Part shown: piece by piece, positions 8,796-17,651 of the stretch
Position numbering within the stretch: position 1 is the stretch's first letter
Layout: every line of letters begins with the position of its first letter
Origin: Pontibacillus litoralis JSM 072002
GTDB taxonomy: Bacteria; Bacillota; Bacilli; Bacillales; BH030062
Direction of reading: 5' to 3'
Length of the DNA: 64,000 nucleotides
Assembly (NCBI RefSeq): GCF_000775615.1
Contig: NZ_AVPG01000006.1
Span: forward strand, 62,001-126,000
The notes under the pieces: generated by a model
The model's input: only the letters and a program-made list of their open reading frames with translations
Told to the model about the DNA's origin: nothing
The model's database searches: none
Program-made: the position numbers and the translations under genes

Positions 8796-10748
8796 CTATG
8801 ACTGCAATTTATCGTTTTCTAATATGTTCGACTGCTCTTCTAAACCAAATGCTACATGGGATTCGATCCATTTCCGACGTGGTTCTACCTTATCTCCCAT
8901 TAGCGTCGTTACCCTGCGTTCGGCTTGAGCAAGGTCATCGATTGTAACTCGAATGAGCGTCCGTGTTTCAGGATTCATCGTCGTTTCCCACAGTTGGTCT
9001 GCGTTCATTTCCCCTAATCCTTTATATCGTTGAATCGTATATCCATTTTTCAACTCTTTCAAAACCACTTGAAGTTCTTCTTCTTCCCATGCATAGTGTA
9101 CTTGTTCTTTCTTTCCCTTTCCTTTCGATATTTTATACAAAGGAGGCAAGGCAATGTACACTTTACCAGCGCGTATCAATTCTTGCATGTAACGGTAAAA
9201 GAATGTAAGCAACAATACTTGAATATGTGCACCGTCCGTATCCGCATCTGTCATAATGATTACTTTATCATATTGACAGTCTTCTAAAATGAAGTCAGCA
9301 CCAACACCAGCACCAATTGTATGAATGATCGTACCAACTTCTTCATTTTTCATGATGTCTTGTAATTTCGCTTTTTCCGTATTAATTACTTTTCCTCGTA
9401 ACGGTAAGACTGCTTGGAAGCGCCGGTCTCTACCTTGCTTCGCTGAACCACCTGCTGAATCTCCCTCTACTAAGTAAAGCTCGTTCTTTTGAGGGTTTTT
9501 CGATTGTGCGGGGGTTAGCTTACCACTAAGCATCGTATCTTTTCGTTTCCGTTTCTTCCCTGTTCGTGCATCTTCACGCGCTTTACGAGCCGCTTCACGT
9601 GCTTCTTTCGCTTTAATGGCTTTTCGAATTAGCATGGACGCCACATCAGGGTTTTCTTCTAGAAAGTAAGATAATTTTTCAGAAACAATGGAATCGACAA
9701 TAGAACGAGCTTCCGATGTCCCTAATTTCCCTTTCGTTTGTCCTTCAAATTGCAGCTTCTCTTCAGGAATACGAACAGAAACGACTGCAGTAAACCCTTC
9801 ACGTATATCTGTACCTTCTAAATTCTTATCTTTCTCCTTTAGTAATCCATTTTTACGAGCATAATCATTAAAACTACGTGTAATCGCGGAACGTGCACCA
9901 GATTCATGCGTGCCCCCATCTTTCGTCCGAACATTGTTTACGAAAGACAACATACTCTCGGAGTACCCATCGTTAAATTGAAAAGCAAAATCTGCATGAA
10001 TATCTTCTTGCTCTCCTTCAAAGGAAACGACCGAATGTAAGGAATCTTTTTCCTCATTCAAATACTTAACAAACGATTCAAGTCCATCTGGATATTGATA
10101 GCTTTCTTGTTGATCACTACGTTTATCTAGTAATACAATTTCTAATCCTTTTAATAAAAAAGCCGCCTCACGAAGCCGCTCCGATAACGTTTCAAAGTGA
10201 TACGTTGTCGTAGAGAACATCGTCGTATCTGGTTTAAAATGAATACATGTTCCACTTTTGCGCGTTGCTCCTTTATGTTCTAAAGAAGTTACCGGCTTAC
10301 CTCCAGCTTCAAAACGCTGATAATACGTTTCACCTTCGCGATAAATCGTAACCTCTAACCATTCAGACAAAGCATTGACAACCGATGCTCCAACACCATG
10401 TAAACCACCGCTTGTTTTGTATCCTCCTTGCCCAAACTTACCACCTGCGTGAAGTACTGTTAAAATGACTTCCGGCGTTGGCTTTCCAAGACGATGCATC
10501 CCCGTTGGCATACCACGACCTTCATCACGAACAGAAATACTATCATCTTTATGAATCGTAACTGTAATCGTATCACCATATCCAGCTAACGCTTCATCTA
10601 CCGCGTTATCGACTATTTCATAAACAAGGTGATGCAATCCCCGATGGTCTGTACTACCTATATACATACCAGGCCGTTTACGTACCGCCTCTAGCCCTTC
10701 TAATACTTGGATAGAATCATCATTATATTGTGTGTTCAATTTAGCCAA
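8796..10748 (-). CDS. parE: DNA topoisomerase IV subunit B
   Basis: A 650-residue GHKL ATPase subunit partnering ParC. The ATP-binding Glu44 and Asn48 lie in YEIVDNAVDEAL, with GRGMPTG following; the Toprim part shows LVEGDSAGGSAKQGRDRRFQA and TDADTDGAHI. The length fits ParE of Bacilli. The start is a TTG at 10748 with GAAAGGAG 9 bases upstream; no ATG is better placed. A LexA box between the -35 and -10 elements shows SOS control, as is known for B. subtilis parEC. Confidence 0.95.
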   Translation of the reverse strand: MAKLNTQYNDDSIQVLEGLEAVRKRPGMYIGSTDHRGLHHLVYEIVDNAVDEALAGYGDTITVTIHKDDSISVRDEGRGMPTGMHRLGKPTPEVILTVLHAGGKFGQGGYKTSGGLHGVGASVVNALSEWLEVTIYREGETYYQRFEAGGKPVTSLEHKGATRKSGTCIHFKPDTTMFSTTTYHFETLSERLREAAFLLKGLEIVLLDKRSDQQESYQYPDGLESFVKYLNEEKDSLHSVVSFEGEQEDIHADFAFQFNDGYSESMLSFVNNVRTKDGGTHESGARSAITRSFNDYARKNGLLKEKDKNLEGTDIREGFTAVVSVRIPEEKLQFEGQTKGKLGTSEARSIVDSIVSEKLSYFLEENPDVASMLIRKAIKAKEAREAARKAREDARTGKKRKRKDTMLSGKLTPAQSKNPQKNELYLVEGDSAGGSAKQGRDRRFQAVLPLRGKVINTEKAKLQDIMKNEEVGTIIHTIGAGVGADFILEDCQYDKVIIMTDADTDGAHIQVLLLTFFYRYMQELIRAGKVYIALPPLYKISKGKGKKEQVHYAWEEEELQVVLKELKNGYTIQRYKGLGEMNADQLWETTMNPETRTLIRVTIDDLAQAERRVTTLMGDKVEPRRKWIESHVAFGLEEQSNILENDKLQS

Positions 10749-10779
10749 TCTAACGTACTCCTTTCGTTACTCTCTCACT

Positions 10780-10808
10780 ATATTAGAACAGATGTTCGTT
10801 TTTGTAAA
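10780..10808 (-). promoter_or_regulatory. parE promoter with LexA box
   Basis: On the minus strand: TTTACA (10808-10803), 17-base spacer, TAATAT (10785-10780). The spacer contains the LexA box, plus-strand AGAACAGATGTTCG at 10785-10798, which matches CGAACRNRYGTTCG at 13 of 14 positions. Confidence 0.75.
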
Positions 10809-10940
10809 TAAGAGCTTACGAGCTGGGCGTATATTCCCGATCTCTTTTTTTCTTATTGTAGCTTGTTTCCTTCATTTAGCAAACTACCATTTTCAATCAT
10901 TGTTATAATTTCACTTACTTGCAAGCCATTCAGTAGAAGT

Positions 10941-10979
10941 GAAAAATAGCAAAATCCCTGCATGAACAGGGATTTTGCT
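10941..10979 (-). terminator. Intrinsic terminator of yneT
   Basis: 13-bp perfect stem AGCAAAATCCCTG / CAGGGATTTTGCT, 6-base loop, followed on the minus strand by ATTTTTC. Confidence 0.8.
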
Positions 10980-10982
10980 CCT

Positions 10983-11402
10983 TTACTTACCTATTGTAAC
11001 AGAATGTGCTACTTTAATACATACATCCATAATAACGGTGACGCCATGTTCCCGCAAATAATCATTCGCCTCATCTGATTGTATACCTTGCTGCGCCCAA
11101 AAAACAGGCGCATTCGTTTGCACCGCTTCACGAGCTACATCCGGCAAATATTCCGAACGACGAAATACATTGATAATATCGACTGGCTCTTCCAATTCGG
11201 CTAATGAGGCAATCGCTCGTTCCCCTAAAGCTTCGTCAATCGTTGGATTTACCGGAATAATTTTATACCCTGCATCTTGCATCGCTTTGGAAACTTGATA
11301 AGAAGTTCGTTCTGGATTATTCGATAAGCCGACAACAGCGATTGTGCTCGCATTGGTCAAAATCTCTTTCAATTGTTCATTCGTTGGGTTTTGTATAGTC
11401 AT
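10983..11402 (-). CDS. yneT: CoA-binding domain protein YneT
   Basis: A 139-residue single-domain Rossmann protein of the CoA-binding family (PF13380). Features are VVGLSNNPERTSYQVSKAMQDAGYKIIPVNP, the NVFRRSEYLP strand-turn, and WAQQGIQSDEAN. It probably binds CoA or a nucleotide; no reaction is known. I start at the ATG at 11402, 8 bases after AAAGGAG, instead of an in-frame GTG 9 bases earlier that abuts the ribosome site. It follows opuFB by 13 bases and may share its transcript, ending at a strong terminator. Confidence 0.9.
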   Translation of the reverse strand: MTIQNPTNEQLKEILTNASTIAVVGLSNNPERTSYQVSKAMQDAGYKIIPVNPTIDEALGERAIASLAELEEPVDIINVFRRSEYLPDVAREAVQTNAPVFWAQQGIQSDEANDYLREHGVTVIMDVCIKVAHSVTIGK

Positions 11403-11415
11403 TGAACACACTCCT

Positions 11416-12936
11416 TTATTCCATAATATCCTTTTCTTTTAAGTATTCTCTTGCTACAGAAATGGGCTCCTGTTCTTCAAAATCAACTTTATAGTTCATT
11501 TGCTGCATTTCTTCTTTTGTAATTTGCCCGCTTAGTTGATTTAAAATTGTTTCAAGTTCTGGATATTCCTCTATTGTTTCCTCTCTCATTACTGGAGCAC
11601 CTTGATAAGGCGGGAACAAATGCTTCGGATCGTCTAACACCTTCAAATTGTACTTTACCATATATCCATCGGTTGCATAAGCGTCAATTAATTGAACATC
11701 TCCTGTTTGTATCGCTTGCTGACGAACACCAGGCTCCATCGTGTTCACATCTAACTGAAGGCCATATACTTCCTTCATCCCTTGATAACCGTCGTAACGA
11801 TCATGAAATTCTAACGTAAAGCCTGCGATCAGTTTATCTTGTACAGACTTAACATCACTTATCGTTTCTAACCCATATGTATTAGCAACTTCTTGAGTGG
11901 TCGCAACAGCATACGTATTATTGTAATTCATAGGAGGTAGCATTACCATATCATATTGTTGTTGTAATCCAACTCTAGCTTGCTCATATACTTCTTCTGC
12001 TTGATTACTACTTGCTTCCGCCCCCAATAAAACGTTAATTGCTGTACCAGTAAACTCTGGATAAATATCAATATCCCCTTTTTTTAAGGCTTCAAACACA
12101 AAATCTGTTTTCCCTAGATTAGGTTCTGTATCCACCGTTAAATCTGTTTCTTCCTCAATTAGCAATTTATACATATTCATTAAAATAGCCGGTTCTGCAC
12201 CTAATTTACCACCGACAACTAAATCTGCCTCTTGATCCTCGTTAATAAAGAACGGAACGGTTACGGTGAACAATGCAATGATTAACATCGCTTGTAAAGA
12301 ACGAAATCCAGACTTTGCACTCGTTCGTTCGAATAACCGCAATATCCCATCTAATACAATTGCCATTATAGCTGCTGGAATAGCACCTAACAAAATAAGT
12401 GGAACATTCCCACCTTTATCTATACCTAACAATATGAGTTCACCTAATCCTCCTGCACCAATAAGAGCAGCAATTGTAGTTGTACCGACGATTAATACCA
12501 TAGACGTACGAATACCGCCCATAATGACAGGCATCGCTAACGGCAATTCTACAGTAGACAAGCGTTTAAAAGAACTCATCCCCATTCCCGTTGCTGCTTC
12601 CTTTAGAGAAGAATCTACTTCTTTTATTCCGATGTAAGTATTGCGCAGAATCGGTAAAAGCGCATAAGCCACCAATGCGACAATAGCAGGCTTCGTTCCA
12701 ATACCTAAAAACGGAATTAGAAAAGCTAATATCGCCAAACTCGGAATTGTTTGAAGAACAGCAGTTATCCCAATGATACTTTCTGCTAGTTTCGTAAACC
12801 GTGTTAACACTAGTCCTAATGGAACAGCAATGATGATGGCAATAAGTAATGCGACAACGGACAGTTGCAAATGCTCCCATATCGCTTGATACAGCATATC
12901 CTGTCTCTGTTGATACACTTCTATTAAGGAACTCAT
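11416..12936 (-). CDS. opuFB: Compatible-solute ABC transporter, fused permease and substrate-binding protein
   Basis: A 506-residue fusion. Residues 1-210 are a ProW/OpuCB-type permease with about five to six membrane helices and the EAATGMGMSSFKRLSTVELPLAMPVIMGG loop that docks to the ATPase. Residues about 235-500 are an OpuAC-like binding domain (GKLGAEPAILMNMYKLLIEE, DIYPEFTGTA). Such fusions import glycine betaine, proline betaine or related osmoprotectants. The gene overlaps opuFA by 4 bases (ATGA). The substrate cannot be fixed from sequence; choline or carnitine remain possible. Confidence 0.9.
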   Translation of the reverse strand: MSSLIEVYQQRQDMLYQAIWEHLQLSVVALLIAIIIAVPLGLVLTRFTKLAESIIGITAVLQTIPSLAILAFLIPFLGIGTKPAIVALVAYALLPILRNTYIGIKEVDSSLKEAATGMGMSSFKRLSTVELPLAMPVIMGGIRTSMVLIVGTTTIAALIGAGGLGELILLGIDKGGNVPLILLGAIPAAIMAIVLDGILRLFERTSAKSGFRSLQAMLIIALFTVTVPFFINEDQEADLVVGGKLGAEPAILMNMYKLLIEEETDLTVDTEPNLGKTDFVFEALKKGDIDIYPEFTGTAINVLLGAEASSNQAEEVYEQARVGLQQQYDMVMLPPMNYNNTYAVATTQEVANTYGLETISDVKSVQDKLIAGFTLEFHDRYDGYQGMKEVYGLQLDVNTMEPGVRQQAIQTGDVQLIDAYATDGYMVKYNLKVLDDPKHLFPPYQGAPVMREETIEEYPELETILNQLSGQITKEEMQQMNYKVDFEEQEPISVAREYLKEKDIME

Positions 12937-13988
12937 TGTTGAATCACCCCATTTTCTAGCGTCGTTTGCTGTTGTAAATAGTGCACAATATCCCGATAAG
13001 ACAGCGTACCAATCAACTGATCACCATTAACAACTGGTAATATTTGCACATCATACCAATCAAAGACGCTAGTCGCATGTCGAAGATGCATATCATGTCG
13101 TAAAGTAGGATATTGTATATATTCTCCATTTAAAATAGCACCTTTGTAAAAGCCCTCCTCTTCCTGTACGAAATACAATCCTTCTTGTGGAAAAGGTGAA
13201 TGATTGACTAATACGTGCTCAACAGAGACATCAACCATTACATCGACCGCTGTTTGCCACGGGGATTTACGTTCACCAACGAAGTTTTTCACAAACGCAT
13301 TTTCAGGCTGTAATATAATTTCCTGAGGAGTAGAGATCTGAACAATTTCTCCCTCGTTCATTAAACAAACACGATCTCCTAACGCTAACGCTTCCTCTAT
13401 ATCATGAGTAACGAAGACAATCGTTTTCTTTATTTCTTTTTGTAAATGTTGAATATCTATTTGCAGTTGTTCCCGACTTATTGGATCCAAAGCGCTAAAA
13501 GGTTCATCCATCAATATAATGTCAGGGTCAGCAGCTAAAGCGCGAATTACGCCCACACGTTGTTGTTGCCCACCTGAAAGTTCACTAGGCTTACGTTTTC
13601 GATACGTTACAGGATCAAGCCCTACCATATTCATCAACTCGTCAATACGTGCTCGTATCTTTGATTTACTCCAACTCTTCATTTCTGGCACAATCGCAAT
13701 ATTTTCTTCAATTGTCATGTGTGGAAACAAAGCAATTTGTTGCAAAACATAGCCGATATTCCATCGTAGTTCATTCATTTTATACTTCGAAATATCCCTG
13801 TTCCGTATATAAATATGACCTTCTGTTGGTTCAATTAAACGATTAATCATTTTAAGTGTCGTCGTTTTCCCACAACCACTCGGTCCGATTAATGTAAGTA
13901 ATTCCCCTTCTTCAACCGTAAAGGAAATATGTTTAACAGCTTTCGCACCATCTTTGTACGACTTACTTACATTCTTAAATTCAATCAT
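12933..13988 (-). CDS. opuFA: Compatible-solute ABC transporter ATPase with C-terminal CBS region
   Basis: A 351-residue ABC ATPase energising OpuFB. Walker A GPSGCGKTT is at 35-43, the signature LSGGQQQR near 137, Walker B IILMDEP near 160, and the switch His in VFVTHD. From about residue 240 it has CBS-type sequence (PVVNGDQLIGTLSYRDIVHYL), known in this class to sense ionic strength or second messengers. It is the first gene of the opuF pair, and the 4-base overlap implies coupled translation. Confidence 0.92.
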   Translation of the reverse strand: MIEFKNVSKSYKDGAKAVKHISFTVEEGELLTLIGPSGCGKTTTLKMINRLIEPTEGHIYIRNRDISKYKMNELRWNIGYVLQQIALFPHMTIEENIAIVPEMKSWSKSKIRARIDELMNMVGLDPVTYRKRKPSELSGGQQQRVGVIRALAADPDIILMDEPFSALDPISREQLQIDIQHLQKEIKKTIVFVTHDIEEALALGDRVCLMNEGEIVQISTPQEIILQPENAFVKNFVGERKSPWQTAVDVMVDVSVEHVLVNHSPFPQEGLYFVQEEEGFYKGAILNGEYIQYPTLRHDMHLRHATSVFDWYDVQILPVVNGDQLIGTLSYRDIVHYLQQQTTLENGVIQQ

Positions 13989-14238
13989 ACTTGTCCTCCC
14001 TATAATTACAAATCTTATGTCATATAATAAAGGAAATGATCAAGGAATGCATACATCTTGCATATTACATCAACCTACTTGAATCGTTTTTTTAGATTGC
14101 AGGATTATGATAAAGGAATAACGAAATATATGTACATAGACTAGACATTTCAATTGGAAATAAAAGAATAGTGTTCTTTATTGGCTCTCTTTTTGATAGA
14201 ATCAAAATAGTAAAATGATTGCACAAAGGAGTTATCTT

Positions 14239-14820
14239 ATGGACTATATTATTTATGGACTTATCGCTTATATTATTGGTTCTATTCCATTTGGGCTTAT
14301 TGTTGGAAAGATTGGTTATCAAACAGACATTCGTGAACACGGAAGCGGGAACCTAGGTGGCACGAATACGTTTCGTGTATTAGGTATTAAGGCTGGATTG
14401 ATTGTCACCATTGCAGATATTCTCAAAGGAACATTCGCTACTTTAATTCCATTCTTTATGAATAGTGAGGTTATGCTACTCATCATTGGTGTGTTTGCAG
14501 TTCTCGGGCATACGTATCCATTGTTCGCTAAGTTTAAAGGCGGAAAAGCGGTCGCAACATCTAGTGGCGTCATCTTAGCTGTTCAACCCATTTTGTTCCT
14601 TGTCATGCTTACGACATTTTTCATCATACTGTATGTAAGCAAATATGTATCCTTATCCTCCATGGTGACAGGAATTATTACAGTCATTGTTTCAATCGTA
14701 CTTGGAAACGTGGGATTAATTATCGTATCCACTTCCTTGACAGCGTTTGTCATTTATCGTCATCGTGCAAACATAAAGCGAATACTAAATAAAACAGAAC
14801 CTAAAATTAAATGGATGTAA
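14239..14820 (+). CDS. plsY: Acyl-phosphate:glycerol-3-phosphate acyltransferase
   Basis: A 193-residue integral membrane enzyme that acylates glycerol-3-phosphate using acyl-phosphate, the first step of phospholipid synthesis with PlsX. Motifs are [27 protein letters not shown] and the [12 protein letters not shown] loop, with five hydrophobic segments. I start at the ATG at 14239, where AAAGGAG is 7 bases upstream; an ATG 24 bases earlier has no ribosome site. In B. subtilis plsY (yneS) also neighbours yneT and parE. Confidence 0.95.
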   Translation: MDYIIYGLIAYIIGSIPFGLIVGKIGYQTDIREHGSGNLGGTNTFRVLGIKAGLIVTIADILKGTFATLIPFFMNSEVMLLIIGVFAVLGHTYPLFAKFKGGKAVATSSGVILAVQPILFLVMLTTFFIILYVSKYVSLSSMVTGIITVIVSIVLGNVGLIIVSTSLTAFVIYRHRANIKRILNKTEPKIKWM

Positions 14821-14825
14821 TAACG

Positions 14826-14860
14826 ACCCACTTGTTATTCGATGCAAGTGGGTTTGTTAT
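14826..14860 (+). terminator. Probable terminator of plsY
   Basis: 9-bp stem ACCCACTTG / CAAGTGGGT with a 10-base loop, followed by TTGTTAT; right after the stop codon. Confidence 0.6.
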
Positions 14861-14947
14861 ACTAGAAAACGGGGAAATGATGTATGATATTCATTGAATC
14901 CATTTTAAAATGCTAGCACCTTGTTGAAATCCTAACAAATCTAATAA

Positions 14948-15130
14948 CCTCCTCATTCGCTCGTATCTTTGTTGTCTTATGACTCAAGTTTTCCCGATGA
15001 CGTTGCGTTTCAATTAGGCGGCATAAGTGAATTTAATGGGATATTATTTAAAGTAAACAATTTGGAAATTAACTCAAGTATAAACAATGACTACACGTCA
15101 CGCACTTTAAGCCTAGAAGCATTCTCATAA
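14948..15130 (+). pseudogene. Possible gene remnant without start codon
   Basis: A 60-codon stretch between two in-frame stops has coding-like composition (…FQLGGISEFNGILFKV…, then NNDYTSRTLSLEAFS and a TAA) but no usable start or ribosome site. It could be the tail of a decayed gene. No family was recognised. The rest of the 390-base gap between plsY and folE2 holds the plsY terminator and the folE2 promoter. Confidence 0.25.
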
Positions 15131-15140
15131 GTTCAAAAAA

Positions 15141-15184
15141 TTGATTACGCTCCTTCTTTTCCTTTATACTTTGAGTAGCGTAAT
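15141..15184 (+). promoter_or_regulatory. Putative folE2 promoter flanked by an inverted repeat
   Basis: TTGATT (15141-15146), 18 bases, TATACT (15165-15170). The sequences ATTACGCT (15144-15151) and AGCGTAAT (15177-15184) are exact inverted copies 25 bases apart around the -10. CGTAAT half-sites occur in Zur boxes, and folE2 is Zur-controlled in B. subtilis, but the spacing here is not a normal Zur box. Confidence 0.45.
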
Positions 15185-15210
15185 ATTAGAGTTCGAAAGG
15201 AGTCATCGTT

Positions 15211-16137
15211 ATGAATAAAACAAACCTTAATCCAATGAAACAATTACCTTCTAAAGAAGAACGTCATAAATTATTCGGGTCTGTAGAACCTGGTCCACGC
15301 ACAAAGCCAGTAGAAAAGAATAAAATGGCTGATTTACAAAACTCGAAGAAAGATTTTCTGTTTGATATAGACGTCGTTGGTATATCGAACGTGAAGCATC
15401 CAATCCGCATTCATAGTTCACTAAAACCAGAAATCCAAACAACAATAGGTACATTCCGCTTCTCTTCTAGTATCAAGAAGGGCAGCAAAGGAACGAATAT
15501 GAGCCGCTTTACAGAACAGCTAGATAAATACCACAATGAAGGATTCGCCATTGATTTATACACATTGAAGGCATTCACCAAAGAATTAGCGGAGCGACTC
15601 AAACAAGAGGATGCATATGTGGAAGTGACATTTCCTTGGTTCTTTGAACGAAAAGGTCCTTTCTCGCAATTAACTGGACTAAACCATGCTAATGCTACAT
15701 TAAAAGTGAATTACGACATCCATACTGGTTACGATATCGAAGTGGCTTTGCAAGGAACGATTACGACACTTTGTCCTTGCTCCAAAGAAATTAGTGAGTA
15801 TTCTGCTCATAATCAACGCGGACAAGTAACGATGTCCGTTAAATTAACAGATGACTTTAACGAGCAAGAAGTGGATTGGAAGGCGGCATTATTAGAAGCA
15901 GCTGAATCAAATGCAAGTGCCCGTATCCATCCTGTGTTAAAGCGCCCAGACGAAAAAGCGGTAACAGAACAAGCCTATGAGAACCCTCGCTTTGTTGAAG
16001 ATATTGTACGATTAGTCGCCGCTGATCTATATGAAATGCCTTTTGTTCAATCATTCTATGTCGCATGTCGCAATGAAGAATCCATTCATTTGCATGACGC
16101 CATTGCTGAATTACACTATGACAAAACAAGTGAGTGA
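15211..16137 (+). CDS. folE2: GTP cyclohydrolase FolE2 (type IB)
   Basis: A 308-residue enzyme converting GTP to 7,8-dihydroneopterin triphosphate, the first step of folate synthesis. The catalytic Cys/His region reads [21 protein letters not shown], and the N-terminal part has [14 protein letters not shown]. FolE2 works with several metals and often replaces zinc-dependent FolE under zinc limitation. GAAAGGAG precedes the ATG. It is followed immediately by yidD. PabA and PabBC at 49.8-52.2 kb feed the other branch of the pathway. Confidence 0.95.
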   Translation: MNKTNLNPMKQLPSKEERHKLFGSVEPGPRTKPVEKNKMADLQNSKKDFLFDIDVVGISNVKHPIRIHSSLKPEIQTTIGTFRFSSSIKKGSKGTNMSRFTEQLDKYHNEGFAIDLYTLKAFTKELAERLKQEDAYVEVTFPWFFERKGPFSQLTGLNHANATLKVNYDIHTGYDIEVALQGTITTLCPCSKEISEYSAHNQRGQVTMSVKLTDDFNEQEVDWKAALLEAAESNASARIHPVLKRPDEKAVTEQAYENPRFVEDIVRLVAADLYEMPFVQSFYVACRNEESIHLHDAIAELHYDKTSE

Positions 16138-16145
16138 CCCATAAA

Positions 16146-16379
16146 ATGATTAAAAAAGCACTATTATCTGTTTTCCGCTTTTACCAAAAGGGGATTTCCC
16201 CCTTTACACCACCTTCCTGCCGGTTCTATCCTACATGTTCTCATTATGGCATTGAGGCAATAGAACGATTTGGGGCGTTGAAAGGTACGTATTTAACGGC
16301 GAAGCGCATTGTTAAGTGCCATCCTTTCCACCCCGGTGGATTTGATCCTGTACCAGAAACAAGAGAGAAGAATAAATAA
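16146..16379 (+). CDS. yidD: Membrane protein insertion efficiency factor YidD
   Basis: A 77-residue basic amphipathic protein with the YidD signature [24 protein letters not shown] and [12 protein letters not shown]. It assists YidC-dependent membrane insertion at the inner face of the membrane. The start is uncertain: a GTG at 16134 overlaps the folE2 stop, while the ATG at 16146 gives the usual [15 protein letters not shown] beginning; I chose the ATG. No clear ribosome site exists for either, so translation probably depends on coupling to folE2. Confidence 0.88.
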   Translation: MIKKALLSVFRFYQKGISPFTPPSCRFYPTCSHYGIEAIERFGALKGTYLTAKRIVKCHPFHPGGFDPVPETREKNK

Positions 16380-16478
16380 GTAAGCTATTCCGTCAGTTCA
16401 TCACCATTACATTTGGTGAAAGGGATATCATGTTATTAACATTATAAAAGGAAACTCAACATGTTTGGAGTGGAACGA

Positions 16479-16778
16479 ATGAAATTAACTGTACAAGAAG
16501 AAGCAGCCAATTGGTATCAAGAGGAATTAGAATTATCACCAAATACGTCCATTCGATTTTTCGTTCGATATGGAGGAACTTGCGGCCTTCAACCTGGTTT
16601 TTCCTTAGCTATTCGCCCTGGGGAGCCACGTGATTCAATTGCTACCACAACGGTAAATGCTATTCATTTCTATATTGAAGAAGAAGATGAATGGTATTTT
16701 GACCAGCATAACGTGCACGTATATTGGGACGAAGGTTTACAAGAACCTGCTTTTCACTATTTTAAAGAAGATGAATAA
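16479..16778 (+). CDS. yneR: HesB/YneR-type iron-sulfur biosynthesis domain protein
   Basis: A 99-residue A-type carrier-like protein (PF01521). It begins MKLTVQEEAANWYQEEL and contains RYGGTCGLQPGFSL, but only this one cysteine, so the three-Cys cluster site of IscA/SufA is absent, as in YneR. The start is the ATG at 16479 with GGAGTGG 8 bases upstream; another ATG at 16461 also has AAAGGA nearby and would add six residues. It ends just before hairpin repeat B. Confidence 0.85.
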   Translation: MKLTVQEEAANWYQEELELSPNTSIRFFVRYGGTCGLQPGFSLAIRPGEPRDSIATTTVNAIHFYIEEEDEWYFDQHNVHVYWDEGLQEPAFHYFKEDE

Positions 16779-16785
16779 GAAACAA

Positions 16786-16915
16786 GAGGCTGGGACATAA
16801 CCTAGTGAAAATCAAAAAAGCGCATGAAATCAAATTTAAAAACCTTGATTTCATGCGCTTTCTATTTTGGGAAAATCAGAAATTTTATTGATCTCTTAAC
16901 TTCTTTCCCAGCCTC
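16786..16915 (+). repeat. Dispersed hairpin repeat, copy B
   Basis: Complete copy. Outer stem GAGGCTGGGA (16786-16795) pairs with TCCCAGCCTC (16906-16915). A small inner hairpin CTGGG-ACATAA-CCTAG follows, then a 17-bp perfect stem (16817-16833 with 16845-16861) containing GCGCATGAAATCAA. It lies between convergent yneR and yneQ. Copy A at 2051-2181 is the same element in the opposite orientation. Confidence 0.8.
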
Positions 16916-16924
16916 TCGTTATAT

Positions 16925-17227
16925 TCATTCCTGTAAATGAAAACGCTCAATTTGTTCATATTGCTTTTCGGCGAGTAAAATTTCTAATTGTTTGTTTCCG
17001 AATAAATCGAAATGAGGATAAGAACTATAATGAATCCATTCCTTTTTCAATCCATACTTCTTCCCCCAATTCATTAACAAATCAATGTTACCGCACCCTA
17101 CTTTCGTAACTGTGTTATCATCTGGGAAGCGGTCATCTAACCAATAGTGAGTAAGGAATGCAATCTTCCCTACTTGTACTTCTTTTTTCCATTGATTCAA
17201 TTCAAATCGCTTCACTCCAAAAGCCAT
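16925..17227 (-). CDS. yneQ: YneQ-like hypothetical protein
   Basis: A 100-residue soluble protein similar to YneQ in length, sequence style and position after yneP. It starts MAFGVKRFELNQWKKEV and contains FLTHYWLDDRFPDDNTVTKVGCGN. Function unknown. The ATG at 17227 has GGAGAG 7 bases upstream, inside the last codons of yneP, so the two are coupled. A longer frame extending upstream is the other frame of yneP and was not used. Confidence 0.85.
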   Translation of the reverse strand: MAFGVKRFELNQWKKEVQVGKIAFLTHYWLDDRFPDDNTVTKVGCGNIDLLMNWGKKYGLKKEWIHYSSYPHFDLFGNKQLEILLAEKQYEQIERFHLQE

Positions 17228-17231
17228 CGTC

Positions 17232-17651
17232 TTACTCTCCTTTAGCTCGTTCGTAGGCTTCATGCCATTCTGGAAACACTTTACGAATAGAGACAGGCTT
17301 GAAATTTTCTTTTTTGACACAAACGTGTTTCGTATGACCTGTAACAGCTGTTTGACCATCAGGGGTTTGCACTTCATAGCCATACGTAACACGTAACCCA
17401 TCATATGCTTCAAGCCATGTTTTTACGAGTGCTGTTTGGCCGTAACGTAAAGGTTGCTTAAACTGCATATCTGCATCAATTAATGGCGACATATAACCAC
17501 TTAACTCCATTTCATGATATTGAAAACCTAGCTCCTCAATAAAATCTGTACGTCCAATTTCAAACCAAACGAGGTAATTAGCATGATACACTACTCCCAT
17601 TTGATCGGTTTCCTGATATCTGACTTTCACTTTTGATTCACTTACCATCAT
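17232..17651 (-). CDS. yneP: Acyl-CoA thioesterase, YneP/YbgC family
   Basis: A 139-residue hotdog-fold thioesterase. The catalytic motif is VRYQETDQMGVVYHANYLVWFE with Asp and the following Tyr-His-Asn, as in YbgC/4-hydroxybenzoyl-CoA thioesterases; GLRVTYGYEVQTPDG and GHTKHVCV follow. The start at 17651 forms a 4-base ATGA overlap with the AAA+ gene, and GGGAG lies 8 bases before it. Its place between a double AAA+ ATPase and yneQ suggests one transcript of three. Confidence 0.9.
   Translation of the reverse strand: MMVSESKVKVRYQETDQMGVVYHANYLVWFEIGRTDFIEELGFQYHEMELSGYMSPLIDADMQFKQPLRYGQTALVKTWLEAYDGLRVTYGYEVQTPDGQTAVTGHTKHVCVKKENFKPVSIRKVFPEWHEAYERAKGE

Noticed and set aside
12266-12637. 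123-codon frame antisense to opuFB
   Set aside because: Shadow of the permease coding sequence; composition typical of reversed membrane-protein codons.
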